Below are positions 23,122 through 34,579 of a stretch of DNA of 64,000 nt, piece by piece. The stretch's first letter is position 1; each line of letters opens with the position of its first letter. Both the position numbers and the translations under genes were made by a program. This DNA comes from Endomychus coccineus (Eukaryota; Arthropoda; Insecta; Coleoptera; Endomychidae), in assembly GCA_958510875.1 (NCBI GenBank), contig OY294070.1:115486703-115550702 (forward strand), in the 5' to 3' direction. A model generated the notes under the pieces. It had not been told where the DNA came from. It made no database searches and worked only from the letters and a program-made list of their open reading frames with translations.

Positions 23122-23463
23122 CTACTTGCCTGTAATCTTTCCCATTTGAATATTTAAAGAAAAAGCGGCAACTTTCAAAATTTTTTGCCGACATGCAACA
23201 TATTTAACATATATGCCATTGTATAATGGCATATAAGTTTCGTTTATCACAAATGATTTTGGTTTGTTCGTCTTATTATCAGATATTTCAATCAAAAGCG
23301 ATTCAAAATCTTTTAAGTCATTCAAATTTAATTGATATAGTTTGTAAGCGTATTCATATTCTACCTTGGATTTATTTGGCAATAAGTTTAAGATAACATT
23401 TTCAGCAGCATTTACTAACTCTGGTAGTGTCCCGCACACCTGGACATCATCGTCATTGTCCAT
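23122..23463 (-). CDS. Crypton-type tyrosine recombinase derivative, 113 aa
   Basis: This is an intact minus-strand ORF. Residues 1-45 (VCGTLPELVNAAENV, then NKSKVEYEYAYKLY) match the N-terminus of insect Crypton-like recombinases. Residues 49-95 (LKDFESLLIEISDN, NKPKSFVI, YVACRQ) match the middle of the catalytic domain. The last part, NIQMGKITGK, resembles the segment after it. Between these blocks the SAM-like part and the region with the first catalytic Arg are missing. The second half with HxxR and the catalytic Tyr is also absent. It therefore cannot be a recombinase. It is a deletion derivative that keeps one frame from Met to stop. A minus-strand AATAAA lies about 25 nt after the stop (23092-23097). 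The second Crypton copy is at 34.6-35.3 kb. Expression is unknown. Confidence 0.65.
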   Translation of the reverse strand: MDNDDDVQVCGTLPELVNAAENVILNLLPNKSKVEYEYAYKLYQLNLNDLKDFESLLIEISDNKTNKPKSFVINETYMPLYNGIYVKYVACRQKILKVAAFSLNIQMGKITGK

Positions 23464-23918
23464 TTAAGAATATTTTAAATATTTTTTAGCGATAAGTAGG
23501 TATTAAACCGAAATAAGTAGTCAATCTCTGACTTCATTACGGCCATTTTTGAACATACAATTTTTGTCTTTCACCTGAAAATGTACATCAGGCCATCATA
23601 TTTGCTATCCTACGTTTAGAACTTTATTATGTTATGTCGTAGTACGTCTTCGGCAAAAACTTTGAATAATCGTGTACGTAATTAACTATACTTACATATT
23701 TCTTTAGCATCAACACCATGTAATCATCATATTTTACTACTCGCGAAGTTTATACTTGGGTCTTGTTCGAAATTAATTTTTTCGAATAGACATTGAGAAG
23801 CCAACAAAAATTTGATGAAATTTTATTACAGAATTTCTAAACTGTTGGTCCAGAATAATTTTGCTTGACCCCAGAATCATCGTTTTGTGAAGAATTATTT
23901 TCCTTTCTGTTGCAAAAT

Positions 23919-24905
23919 TAGTCCAGGCAACGAATCATAAAATAAAAAAAATATGGTCAGCTAGAATTAAATTTTTTTTTTTGCATTTTGTTCCTAATGC
24001 CTTATAGATCATTCATGACTATCAAGACCACGGGGTCGACCTTTATACCCCCTCAAAACGGGGTTTCAATCCCTCAGAGGACTATTCTTATAAAAACAGT
24101 CCAAAATTGATGAATTAGAGGCGAAAATGACCACTAGTATGTTTTTTGGGTTGCTGATCACGATTCCGCAGTTAGTTTTCTCGAAAAACTCCCTCCAGAT
24201 GGGAAATTTGGAAAATTTATATATAATATATGATTTATAATTGTGTTGCAAAAATGACCTCTAGAAGGTTTTTTGGGTCACTGATCACGATTCCGCTGTT
24301 ATTTTCCCCATTAAACTCTCTCCAGATGGAAAATTCGGGAAATTTGAGATTTTCCTGAGACGATTGTGAATAATGAAGTATAATTTTGTTGCAAAAATGA
24401 CGTATAGTAGGTTTTTTGGGTCGCTGATCACGATTCCGCTGTTATTTTCCCCAGAAAAACTCTTTCCACATGGAAAATTCGGGGAAATTGAGATTTTCCT
24501 GAGACGTTTGTGAATAATAAAGTATAATTTTGTTGCAAAAATGACCTACTAGAGGTCATTTTTGCGACAAAATAAGGATTAAATATTATATATAAATTTT
24601 CCAATTTTCCATCTGGAGGGTTTTCTGAGAAAACTAACTGCGGAATCGTGATCAGCCACCCGAGAAACATACTAGGGGTCATTTTCGGCTTTTAATTCAT
24701 TAATTTTGGACTGTTTTTATAAGAATGCTCCTCTCAGGGGTTGAAACCCCGTTTTGAGGGGGTAGGAAGGTCGATCTCCGCGGTCTTGATAGTCATGAAT
24801 GATCTATGGGGTATTAGGAACAAAATGCAGAAAAAAATTTGAAATTCTAGCTTACTATATCTTTTTTTTTATTATGGCCTTTTTCCTGGTTTATTGCCTG
24901 GACTA
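23919..24905. mobile_element. Long-TIR DNA element (TAGTCC family, copy B)
   Basis: The ends read TAGTCCAGGCAA at the left and TTGCCTGGACTA at the right, flanked on both sides by AAT (23916-23918 and 24906-24908), a 3-bp target duplication. About 300 bp at each end are inverted copies (shared: TTTTGTTCCTAAT, CATTCATGACTATCAAGAC, CCCCCTCAAAACGGGGTTTC). Inside are three direct repeats of about 127-143 bp centred on GGGTCGCTGATCACGATTCC (near 24150, 24280 and 24420) and an inverted fourth copy near 24645. No coding region remains. The family is shared with the elements at 2.4, 36.0 and 53.1 kb. Confidence 0.85.
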
Positions 24906-24908
24906 AAT

Positions 24909-26160
24909 GTACAACATTGTCTGAACATCTCTCATTTCGCCGATATGCTTGATTTAAGCGGTAAACTAAAATGACAAGGACCATATAATGAAATGACCAT
25001 GGCAATTCATATAACTATAGTCCTTTAAAAAGTAAATCATTTCATTGTCAGTACTATATATAGTATAATAATAAAATTCTAAGTAAGTAGGGTGAAAATT
25101 GTTAGAAAGGAATAAATATTTTGTAATAGTTGCATTAGTTTTTTGTAATTGTGAGATACCTCAATCCTCGATTGCTCATTATATAAAATAGCTAGAAAAT
25201 ACAAAAATTGCCATAGAAACCATCAATCCCCACATTGTGGTTTGGTAACATGTGACAGGTACTTTCTGTCGAACAAACATATTAAAAGATCAAATAAAAA
25301 GTATGATAACGTGTGAATTGCATCTGAAAAACGTGTTGGGCAAACCAATAATATACACATCATGTGAGCAAATTAAAATGTTGTAATACCTACTATTCAT
25401 TCAGTTTATGATTCATGTTCATTTCATAGGCTAAGAAATATTGGGAGACGTCTCAATTTTGTATTGCTGCTTGCTGAGCGGGTTCCCTTTAGATTGTTCA
25501 GAAATCGTAAAGACGTATAAAGCTTCTGAAATTGAATATCCCTTTATAAACCTCAACAAATATTTGAACAGCAGGATATGCTAAGCTGGAGATATTTTGT
25601 TTATTGTGCCGAAGGGACCCTTATTAAATATTCTATTGAATTACTTACACGTCGGTTAGTTCAATCATTGCAGGGGTTCAACAAGCTCCATTCTCAGAAA
25701 ACTAATTAGTGATCAGTCTGGTGCGTTTTCATCTCATTCAGTTACATAGTGTGTCCTAAATTGATGATTGCCATCTCGAAGAAAAACGTTAAAATGAGGA
25801 AAAGCTTAGGGACAATTTAGCAAGCAGGTCGATTTGGTTTTTGAGGTGTTTTTTCATGAATTTTCTAAAATCTACTGTAATTTTTTTTTTTCAATTATTG
25901 TTCAAATCTGTGAAGACAGTTCGGGATCAACTTTTCACGTTTAATAAGTCTATCTGGTCAGATTGCGATCACAACGTTTCGGTTTCCTGGAACAGTCATC
26001 AACTTTGCATTTTTTTCATGGAGGCCATATTCGATTTCAGTTGTTTCCAAAAGAGCTCTCCCTTAGCTTCTCATTGATGTATCACACAATATAATTACTT
26101 CGATATTGTGGTAAAAAAAGAAATGTTTATTGGAAATTGGTGAACATTTGGAACGTATTG
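24909..26160. other. No recognisable gene
   Basis: AT-rich sequence. The 78-codon frame at 25841-26077 shows no motif that I recognise. Confidence 0.5.
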
Positions 26161-26164
26161 AATT

Positions 26165-26300
26165 AGTTTTAAGTAATCAAGTTTTAGACATAATGAGTCT
26201 TCTGACGATGGTCGTGAGACCGAAACGTACCTAAAAATAAGAAAATATAAAGCATACGTGTTATTGTGACCTATTTGCCGAGAATTTATATATAAGTATT
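26165..26300 (+). ncRNA. Hammerhead-like motif in a Penelope-type terminal repeat
   Basis: The core reads CTGACGA (26202-26208), T, GGTC, GTGA, GACC, GAAA, so stem II is four Watson-Crick pairs with a GTGA loop. The flanks are shared with the copy at 31.27-31.40 kb: TTTTAGACATA upstream, GCATA and ACCTATTTGCCGAGAAT downstream. Stem I pairing is partly lost in this copy. Hammerheads are known from Penelope-like terminal repeats, and Penelope coding remnants exist at 46 kb. Confidence 0.5.
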
Positions 26301-26359
26301 GAATAACAATATTTCCTAATGATACATTCACTTCAACAGAAAATCGATGATAATAATTA

Positions 26360-26640
26360 CCTAATAACATTAATACGATACATACATAATATTAATGCAC
26401 TATCAGTATATTTTTTCGACCGTTCGCTGTTCAAGAACCTGTCTGTTTTCAGAAGGGGAATCATATACTTGGTTTTTGAAAATCCCCATGAATAAAAATT
26501 TAGCGGCGTCATGTCCGGGGATCTAGGAATTTTATAAGGTTTAATTGGAGAGAAGTGACTGCTAAAATGAAAAAGATTTCGAACATTTTGGATTTTTTCC
26601 ATTAATAGCCTAGGAGCTATAGTGAATAAGCTGGAGCAAT
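26360..26640 (-). pseudogene. Mariner/Tc-like transposase C-terminal fragment
   Basis: The minus strand contains RSPDMTPLNFYSWGF, the region around the last catalytic Asp of mariner/Tc-type DDE transposases (usual form SPDLTPLDFFLWG). It is followed by KTKYMIPLLKT, a typical continuation. The upstream part is not recognisable and the terminal repeats are not visible. An isolated, inactive scrap. Confidence 0.65.
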
Positions 26641-28339
26641 TGATTACCCGATGCCACTAAGGTTTTATTTCGATGGAGGTTATAATGAACTATTCATCTC
26701 ATTGTTCAGACGAATTTCGCTAGGGCGATTCCGAGATATTTTCTATTGACTACCGTTTGGAGCTTGCGGTAGGTTGAAAAAGCTGTCCTCCATATCGACT
26801 TTCTACATATGCCATCATTCTAACGAGGCGTTTCTTCGCAGTCACAAAAGTTTTCAATTGATTATCTTTTCAGAGCAGCTGGAAAATGTTTATTGTTATT
26901 GTCAGATGTTAAAAAAACATTTGCTATTGAAAGATATTCAGGTATTATCGAGGAATTGGCCATTAGTTGGTCTAGAAATGGATCTTTTCGTCATTACACC
27001 CAAAAATCGAACAATAAAAAAGTATCATGGTAAACACGTTCAGTTAGGCCCAAAGGCCAATATATATATGTATATATATATATAGTAATTGCTTCAAGGG
27101 GATATGTGGTGTAGAAATAGACCTGTGAAATCTGTCAATAACTTTAAATAAATAACAACAAATTGAGAATTAATTAAAGTCATATAGCTGCATTCTGATC
27201 TTGTTTTGCTTCAACATATTTTATCAGAATATTATAGATTTCACGCTTCAGCTATCTGAGGTTGTTTTTCATCCTATTATTTTATTGATTCCGTTTCAAG
27301 TTCGTTGTGTCGTTAGTCCGTAATGGAAGTCATATTTAATGACTACATATCCAAAGATCGAATTAGATCGTCCTTGGATTGACATATTAGATTCAACGCA
27401 CGGGAAAAGCATACAAATTGTAGTACAAATATGAAAGTTTCACGTAGTTCAGGAAATATGACAGATATTAGGAAATAACTTGACATCAAATTATCCGAGA
27501 ACTAAACCAATATAACGCGCTTCATCTGAACGGAATGAAATGACAAAATTGTTTCTTATATTTGTGGCATACAACGGAGCCACTGTGATCTCTATTAGTG
27601 ATAATTTTGATCCGTGGCATCAATTATACTAAAATATTATGGTAGAAGTTTCTGGAGTTCCAGAACATTTTCCATATACGTTGCAATGTGAAAATAAGAT
27701 GTGATCAATTGATCATGTGAATTCCCTCAATCGTTAATGTTGGTTTAGTTAGTTACATAATCAACTTAAAGTAGTTTTAATTTTTGAAGAATTTTTATAA
27801 CTTATAACAATTCATATTCCATTATATGAGAATTTGTTGTTTCGCATAAGTTCTTCCGATTCTGAAGATTTAATGATGTTTTGCGAAACATACTAAAGCG
27901 TATACAAAAGGAAGAATATGAAAATGAATGTAGTTGGATTTTTTGGAAATATCTTGCAATAAAATTCTATCCGATAGCTATAATATAAACACTTATCTGA
28001 GATATTGAGATATATTAGATATCCGATTGATTTAAAAAATTTCAACTGCTTTCAACTCTCAAATATCCTGCTAGTTAGTAGAATAATCTACAGTGAATCA
28101 TATGGTATGGTATAGCAGCGAACAAAAATAGCAATACTATGTAATATCTGTTCTGAGAAGTTACAGTGTTAATGAAAGTAGTTACGAAACTATTTTGCAA
28201 GATTTTTCAGATGTTCCAGACTCATTTTCCACGTTGTATATAACTTTTCTATGGAAATAAAATAAATTATTAGTAATGATAATAATACTCCATCTATGAC
28301 TGCAAAATTAGTGGAAGGTAAATTTTTGAGCTTGAGAAA
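26641..28339. other. No recognisable gene; TA-rich microsatellite at 27060-27084
   Basis: A short alternating run (TATATATATG then TATATATATATATA) lies at 27060-27084. Otherwise nothing is supported in this stretch. Confidence 0.5.
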
Positions 28340-28625
28340 TACCACATCATTTTTTTATAGCTCTCTTAAGGATAAAATCCAAGAGATTATGAGTAGCTGC
28401 AAAGTAGCTCTTGGCACGGAATTGAAACCAAGTTTTTGTGAAACGGTTTTCGCAATGGACTTCACATGATCAGCCCATGAGAGGGTGCTGTTGGTGGTGA
28501 TCCCGAACATGGATATGGAAGACTTCATGGAAATAGTTGTACCTGACATAATCATATTAGGGATTGTGGGATCCGCCTTCCTAGAGAAGACGCAAGTTTG
28601 ACTTTTGGTTACATCAAACGAATAA
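28340..28625 (-). pseudogene. Non-LTR retrotransposon fragment (RT thumb region)
   Basis: The minus-strand frame encodes MSGTTISMKSSISM, then GITTNSTLSWADHVK and SIAKTVSQKLGF, the region after the RT palm in the dispersed family (compare 55.0-55.2 and 63.0-63.1 kb). The coding match ends near 28400. Both sides are truncated, with no 3' tail. Confidence 0.7.
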
Positions 28626-29970
28626 AATATCGGTTTGGGTAGGGAGACAGGAAAATGTGAGGTGCTGATGTTTCACCGGGCGACGAGGAAAACATCATAG
28701 TTTAATAATGATAAGAATGAGCGATTAAGGAACTCTTATCGTTAATTAATTGTTGAAACATACAAAGTATCTTATTATATCTAGTTCATTCCTTTTTTTT
28801 AATCTATTAAATTAAATTTCACAAGACTCCTCCGTATTTATGTTATTACGAAACTTGAGCAACAGGGGAAATATTTAATAACGTTTCATGTAGACGCGGT
28901 TGTAATTTCAGAGGCCACATTCAACGAGTTGCAAAGAATTGAAAAACATTTTATTCCCTTAATAAAAATTTTACTACCGAAAAAGTATAGCGGCAAACAT
29001 TATTTTCCTTGTTCCGATTTAAAATTTTCTACAATGGGCATTGAGGTTTCGATATTTTCCCAGGGGTTTTCACAGTTTGCACAAGGATAACGAGCAGAAG
29101 TTACCGCCGAAAAGGGTCAGGACAATTCCCCTGTTGACACTTTAGCTTCAAATATAAAATATTGCATTCAATTTAATGAAAATCTCTGCGCTTTCATCAT
29201 TGAAATATTATAATAAATAAAACATTTCAAATCAAGAGTTCAGCATATCTTTCTTGTTTTCAACATCTGAGTTGTTGTTCATATAAAGTTCGCATTGCCC
29301 TGAAAGTGAGTTATGTTCGATCTCCCTGATATGTTTCTTGCTTCTTTCAAGTGAAAATCATGAGATTGAGGTTAGTTGCACTATCCGCTTCACATTTACA
29401 CATTACTTAGAGCCATGCAGTGAATTGCAATTGCAATGCTGTCATTTAGTGAACTGTGAGGAATACGCTGTTGCCACTATTTAATGAACTTTGTGATTCC
29501 TGTTACTGAATTCCTCATTCGCGACTTTGAAATCATACTTGCTGATGTCTAGAACTAGAAAAGAAACATGCCATTACCAGATGTAGCGTCATATGGAATG
29601 ATTAACACATACAATTCTTGTATGAAATTCACAGTTTTGTAGTGAATAAATATGTGATGTCTTATCAAATTGGCATGAGCTGATTCTAATAAACAAACGA
29701 AAAATCACGAAAGCAAAGTGAGACCTCAAACATCGACTTGGTGTCATAAATGGATACATACCTATCATGGATGACCTTTGCAGCAAAAAATTAAGGAAGG
29801 TCAAAATTTGAGAAACGATAGTCACAAATACTTTCTGTGAGAAGAAATGGTAAGAAATGCAAGGCACCTTTCCAAAATCCAGTCAACGTGATGAAAGGTT
29901 CACGATCGTCTTACTTATTGGGAAACTTTTCTTTAGAATCCTTCATCACCAAATGTTCAGTCTCAGTTTC
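28626..29970. other. No recognisable gene
   Basis: No motif or repeat structure that I can support. Confidence 0.5.
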
Positions 29971-29972
29971 TA

Positions 29973-30022
29973 GCATGCCTGAGGGATGCTACCTATAAAG
30001 TTGGTGAAACGTCGGCATCCTC
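29973..30022 (+). ncRNA. Weak hammerhead-like motif
   Basis: Flanks ATGCC and GGCAT pair around a core reading CTGAGGGA, TGCT, ACC, a loop, GGT, GAAAC, GTC. The GAAAC plus GTC end resembles minimal hammerheads with almost no stem III, and GTC is a classical cleavage triplet. The first box departs from CUGANGA (GGGA replaces NGA), so this is tentative. Confidence 0.25.
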
Positions 30023-31150
30023 AATTCTATGACTCATTATTTGCATCTATGGTTTTTTGTGGTATTAGTTGAGATGATAGCGAACTTAATAAAAAGTTCA
30101 GTGCACTTAGTCAAAGACTGAGGCTAGCCTGTTAAGGTTCTCCTTGGTATCTCTGACAAGCCTCTAGGACACATCTAAGGGTTACGTGGTGTAAATTCTT
30201 CTTAAACTTTCCAAAGTTGGAGAATACTGGAACACATAACATTATATTTCAAGAACCAGAAATGTGCAAAATTACTCTTCGCAAAATCATTTGAATTCGT
30301 TACTAATTTGTATATAATCGTTTCACTTTCTATAAGATTTGTGACATTTGTGTAAAAATAATGAAACAAATTATCAATTTCATTATCTTTACAGAACTGA
30401 ATAATATTCAAATCAATAATGTTTTACAGAAAATGTGCAAAAACAAATTTTCCGCTTATGGGTATCGAACTCGAGTCTACTCATTGGGAGCCAAGTATCC
30501 TTTTCTCTCGACCAGATGGCCTTTTGTTACAAACTTGTTAAAGTACGATATATTTAAGTTTACTCCAATAATTTTTTGTCTTGTTGTTGAACGATTTTGT
30601 TGAAAGCAGTCAAATTCAATTCAATATAAAAATTTTTAATAGATGAAATGTATACTTTCGAAGTTTTGATTTTTTTCAAATTTCTGACGGTTCAGAGGAT
30701 TTCACACGATTTCCCTGAAGAACAATAGGTACGGTTGGTCACCGAAAGGCATACAATTTTTGTCGAAATTTGAATATAATAGGACCTTTAGTTTTTGAGT
30801 TATCGTGGAGACAACATTTCGTGACAGACATTATGACAGACCGACGGATTTTTTCGAAGTTGCTAAAGATTTAATGAAAAATACTATGGTGGAGGAGTTT
30901 CCGCTCTAGGACTTTCTTCAACGATCCTAGAAATAGCTTGAGTGATTGGAATAAACTCTTTCGCCTCGTCGCGAAGAGTATAATTAATGCTTATAGATAT
31001 GTCATCTTACTGTGACATTATCACAAAGTAGGAATTATCAACTAACACTATATGTATAGTTGAGTCCTCAAATAATACAAAAGAATTGGGTGGGTATTTA
31101 CAAAATAACTATTTATATATTTCCTATTTTAATGATTCTTGACCTTATAT
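30023..31150. other. No recognisable gene
   Basis: AT-rich sequence. The frames present have no family signature. Confidence 0.5.
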
Positions 31151-31202
31151 ATGAATTATATATAAATGTTTGGGAATTAGGTTACACTAACACATACGTA
31201 TG

Positions 31203-31226
31203 TTTCGGTCTCACGACCATCATCAA
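31203..31226 (-). ncRNA. Mutated hammerhead-like core
   Basis: On the minus strand: TTGATGA (first C changed to T), T, GGTC, GTGA, GACC, GAAA, followed by ACATACGTATGT, which forms a perfect five-pair stem III hairpin. The base at the cleavage position is G, normally not allowed, so this copy is probably inactive. Confidence 0.4.
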
Positions 31227-31289
31227 AAGACGTATTATGATGCGATACGGAAGCTTTGTGCTGATACAAGTTGCTTTAAGAAATCCAGT

Positions 31290-31375
31290 TTTAGACATAC
31301 CTATTACGTCTTCTGATGATGGTCGGGAGACCGAAACGTACGTAAAGATGAAAATGATAAGCATATGTGCTAGTG
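31290..31375 (+). ncRNA. Best hammerhead-ribozyme candidate of the window
   Basis: The core is CTGATGA (31313-31319), an extra T, stem II GGTC/GACC with loop GGGA, and GAAA (31333-31336). Stem III can form from ACG and CGT around a two-base loop (31335-31344), giving the triplet GTA before the predicted cut at 31345. Stem I pairs CGTCTT (31307-31312) with AAGATG (one G-U pair). Beyond an internal loop, TAGACATA (31292-31299) pairs with TATGT and CTA (31364-31372). This is the type I layout. The extra U after the first box is non-standard, so activity needs a test. Confidence 0.5.
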
Positions 31376-31409
31376 TAACCTATTTGCCGAGAATTAATGT
31401 ATAGATATT

Positions 31410-32105
31410 TCCTATCACATTAGTATTTTTTTTGGTATGTATTAACATCTCGATAGATTTTGGAATATAAGTTTTTGATCTTTTTCCTGATAATTCAAGA
31501 TTAGCTGTTATCATTCTTTGGAAACTGGTAGTGGTGTCTGCTGCGCCGCCACGATATAGTTGTTCGTATTTCGAAACTGAAATGCATATTGCAAATTATT
31601 GAAAACAGCTAAGGCGTGAAAATATGTCAAATTATACTTCATGTCATGTGAAAGTATATTTGAATTGCCGAAGATGTCTATGTTATGTGGTGATATGTTG
31701 AACAGACTTTGTGTGACTGTCAATGTATCTGCTTTCTGTCATGTAAACGTTACCTGTCTTGTTGAAAGGTTATGATTTGTTTGTCATACCAGCTGTACAA
31801 TGTTGATACATCGTTATATGGAACTGTCTGTTAATCAAGCCTATCGTGATTAGATGAGCTGTTCGAAACGTCAAAATATGTCGATTTTCTTTTACCCCTC
31901 TTGGAATGGAATTTCCAAAATTGATTAAGATTGGCAGGTGTCCACGTCGTATAAGGAACCCTCCTTCCTTCAAGGGTGAAATCATGATTATTCTCTAATA
32001 CGTAGTCCGCGTAGTTTGAGCTCTCGTTTTTAGATCAGTAGCTTTTCAAATGTTCTTGGAACCTTGAACTGAAATTGCGTTCAGTTTGTCCGTTATACAA
32101 AACAT
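31410..32105. other. No recognisable gene
   Basis: Short frames only, without motifs. Confidence 0.5.
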
Positions 32106-32109
32106 TACT

Positions 32110-32300
32110 GTCATCGCGTCTTCGCGTTCTTCATCGGATTATGCGAAGAACAAACCGCGGCTTGCGCTCTCTATCGCTTTATGCGAAGGACGGACTCCGG
32201 CTCGAGCTCTTGGTCGGCTTATGCGGAATATAGGGTGGGCGTAGCGAACGAAGTAGACTGCGGCTCGTGCTCTTGATCGGCGAACGAAGTATTTCATCTC
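32110..32300. repeat. Degenerate GC-rich tandem repeat
   Basis: At least three units contain a CGGCTCGTGCTCTTGATCGG-like block followed by TTATGCG and a GAA(C/G)GA segment. Spacing between units is irregular. A related single piece occurs at about 34160-34210 (ACGCTCTTCATCG). The composition stands out against the AT-rich background. No coding potential recognised. Confidence 0.55.
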
Positions 32301-33523
32301 CTAAACAATGACTCTAAAGTTGGAGAAATAATACCTACATTTACACTGATGATAAATATTTCACCACATTATGGCATTATCTAAACGTATGATTCTCCTA
32401 CATGAACTATTTTTGGCGGTTCAGAATCTTTTTATTCCTCTCGGAACGTCGTGAAAATATTTTCGAAAATGTTTCGGATATCGCACGTTGATGTGAACTG
32501 TTTCGATTTCAGATTGACATCTGAAGAAGCGCGTGTTATTCTCCAATCGATCTCTAGAATAATCAACCACTAAACTGCTAGAGCATATTCCCTCAAACAA
32601 CAACCCCCATGATTTGTTCAGAATAGATAACCAGTATAATGCGGAAGTTTTCCGACATGTAGAATTACATATGAGGTCAAAATGCGAGTTTAAAGCCACT
32701 AAATTACATTTTCATTGGTTGTACAGTTAAGATAAGCCAACTGTTATACCTCACTAAATGCGGAATTTAATCTTAAACTTGTGCACCCTGTTAGGAACTT
32801 CATGAATGAACACATTGTAATTATTGAATTTAATATTTCTAACACTAACAGCAAATAAGTTTTAATGCATCCTAATGCATCCGTGCGGTTTAAAGTGTTC
32901 TGTTTAGGAGTTCACCATTAGACAAGATGCTGCACACATATCTTTAAAACGTTATCTTCGTATAAACACCAACTGTTGATGGTCATCACTACATCCGATT
33001 TTCTTAGGTGGTATTAATATAAAATGATCAATAGGTGATGCAATGGTTTGCGAGGTCTTTTATTTTCAAATAAAGTTTCTAATTAGCACTTATACCATAA
33101 ATATTTATTCTATCAGGATGTTTGATATCTCAAAATCTTTATTAGACAAACTTTCGGCTCACTAGATTGAATAATGACAACATGCTTTTTAGACTCAAAC
33201 AGCTGTTTAGCTCTCCATATTCGAAAGTGATATAATAAAACACCTACGAAAATGTTTGGCGAACATGGATGTTCCAACACCATCTAACGGAAAACGGAAT
33301 CGGTAGCGTAACTTGGCGAAATAATAATATGGTATATGTTATGGTGAAAGCCTGAAATGTGATGAATTTCGGAAAACTAGCCAGCGAAAAATGTTACTAA
33401 CCAAACTGCGATAACATTGCTGGTTGATATTTCGAACCGACGCTATAGATTCAAGCGGCATTGTTATCGCAGGTTAGCTTGTGAAATTTTTTGCGGGTTT
33501 GTTTTCCGATTTCACCGGAGAAT
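32301..33523. other. No recognisable gene
   Basis: No supported feature. The 92-codon minus frame at 32421-32699 has no motif. Confidence 0.5.
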
Positions 33524-33532
33524 GTTGACATC

Positions 33533-33784
33533 CATAGTCAAAGTATACCAGGTCTGCCGGAGCCCCCCTTCCACTCTTTTTGAAATTTTAGTGCAATCTA
33601 ATTGGTCGTTTATTTCGTTTATTTAATGTCATTAATGTCATAGACGACGACGTAGTGTGATGTTGTTACGTGCCGGCGACGAGCTGATGAGAGCAAGGCT
33701 GTGATTGGAGGAGCTGGGTGACGTCACCCAGCGCGAGAAACGATGGAAAGGAGGCTCCGGCAGACCTGGGATACTTTGACCATG
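33533..33784. mobile_element. 252-bp MITE with 9-bp target duplication
   Basis: The terminal inverted repeats of about 40 bp read CATAGTCAAAGTATACCAGG at the left and CATGGTCAAAGTATCCCAGG from the right, both continuing TCTGCCGGAGCC. GTTGACATC flanks both sides exactly (33524-33532 and 33785-33793). The interior includes the palindrome GGTGACGTCACC. A duplication of 8-9 bp fits hAT or P superfamily elements. The CA start resembles P, but no transposase is present to decide. Confidence 0.85.
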
Positions 33785-33793
33785 GTTGACATC

Positions 33794-34575
33794 TATCAGT
33801 TCCGATCTTTCACAATAACATATACACCGAACAGAGAATTACAGCTCAGACAGAACACTGGAGAATATTATTCTTTCAATCTGTGGTGCTGCTGTTGATT
33901 TATGGGTAAACAATTATTTAATTATTAATTAATCGAAGCAAAGCATATCATCTGAATGAGATAATCGATTATTCCAGCGATTTTGTTGATCGTTTCCATC
34001 TCTACCACATCGCGATTTGAAATGCTGACCAGCTTAGAACAAATATGCAATTTTGTTTGAAACAACAAGTTTAATGAAAAGGGAATATCCTCAAATCGGT
34101 TCAAACGGTACGTTGTCGGTTTCTTCCTAGCGGAATCAAGCTCAAGCCACTAAACAGACTGCGACACACGCTCTTCATCGTCTTATCTTTATCGGCATAT
34201 GCAAAAGACGACGTGAGAATAGCGAAAGTATAATAAGCCAATCTTTCGGCCCACTGACTTACTATATCTCAACCCTTTGGGAAAAACGCAGATTACCGAC
34301 CGACCTCCTAGTAAATAAATTTTTTCGTATTTTTTACAGTAATGTACTATATTAACGACCTCAAAATCGTACAGTAATGAGATGTTTCACTGCATAGCAA
34401 CCATTAAAGCATAGTAACCAGTACTGCATAAAAACATCAGTATCATTCAAAACACAATTTAACAAAAAAGGGAAACGTTTAATTTAAAAATTATGACAAT
34501 GAATATTAAAAGAACTGTTGTTTAATTCAGAAAAGGTTCTCACGCCGCTGCATTAACCAGTTGTTGCTAAACATT
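33794..34575. other. No recognisable gene
   Basis: AT-rich sequence with one short relic of the GC-rich repeat near 34160. Nothing else is supported. Confidence 0.5.
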
Positions 34576-34579
34576 TTTT

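Larger units (their letters stand above)
31155..31405. repeat. Inverted pair of Penelope-type terminal repeat ends with hammerhead-like cores
   Basis: Two copies of the repeat face each other. The minus-strand copy ends near 31165 (AACCTAATTCCC) and has its core at 31203-31226. The plus-strand copy runs to 31396 (AACCTATTTGCCGAGAATT) with its core at 31313-31336. A short spacer containing ATTATGATGCGATACGGAAG separates them. This head-to-head layout fits a pair of pLTR fragments left by an inverted insertion. Confidence 0.6.

Noticed and set aside
25841..26077. 78-codon frame as a mariner piece
   Set aside because: I compared the opposite-strand translation with transposase motifs and found only chance similarity.
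33417..33626. 69-codon ORF as a gene
   Set aside because: Its second half lies in the 252-bp MITE, so the frame is fortuitous.
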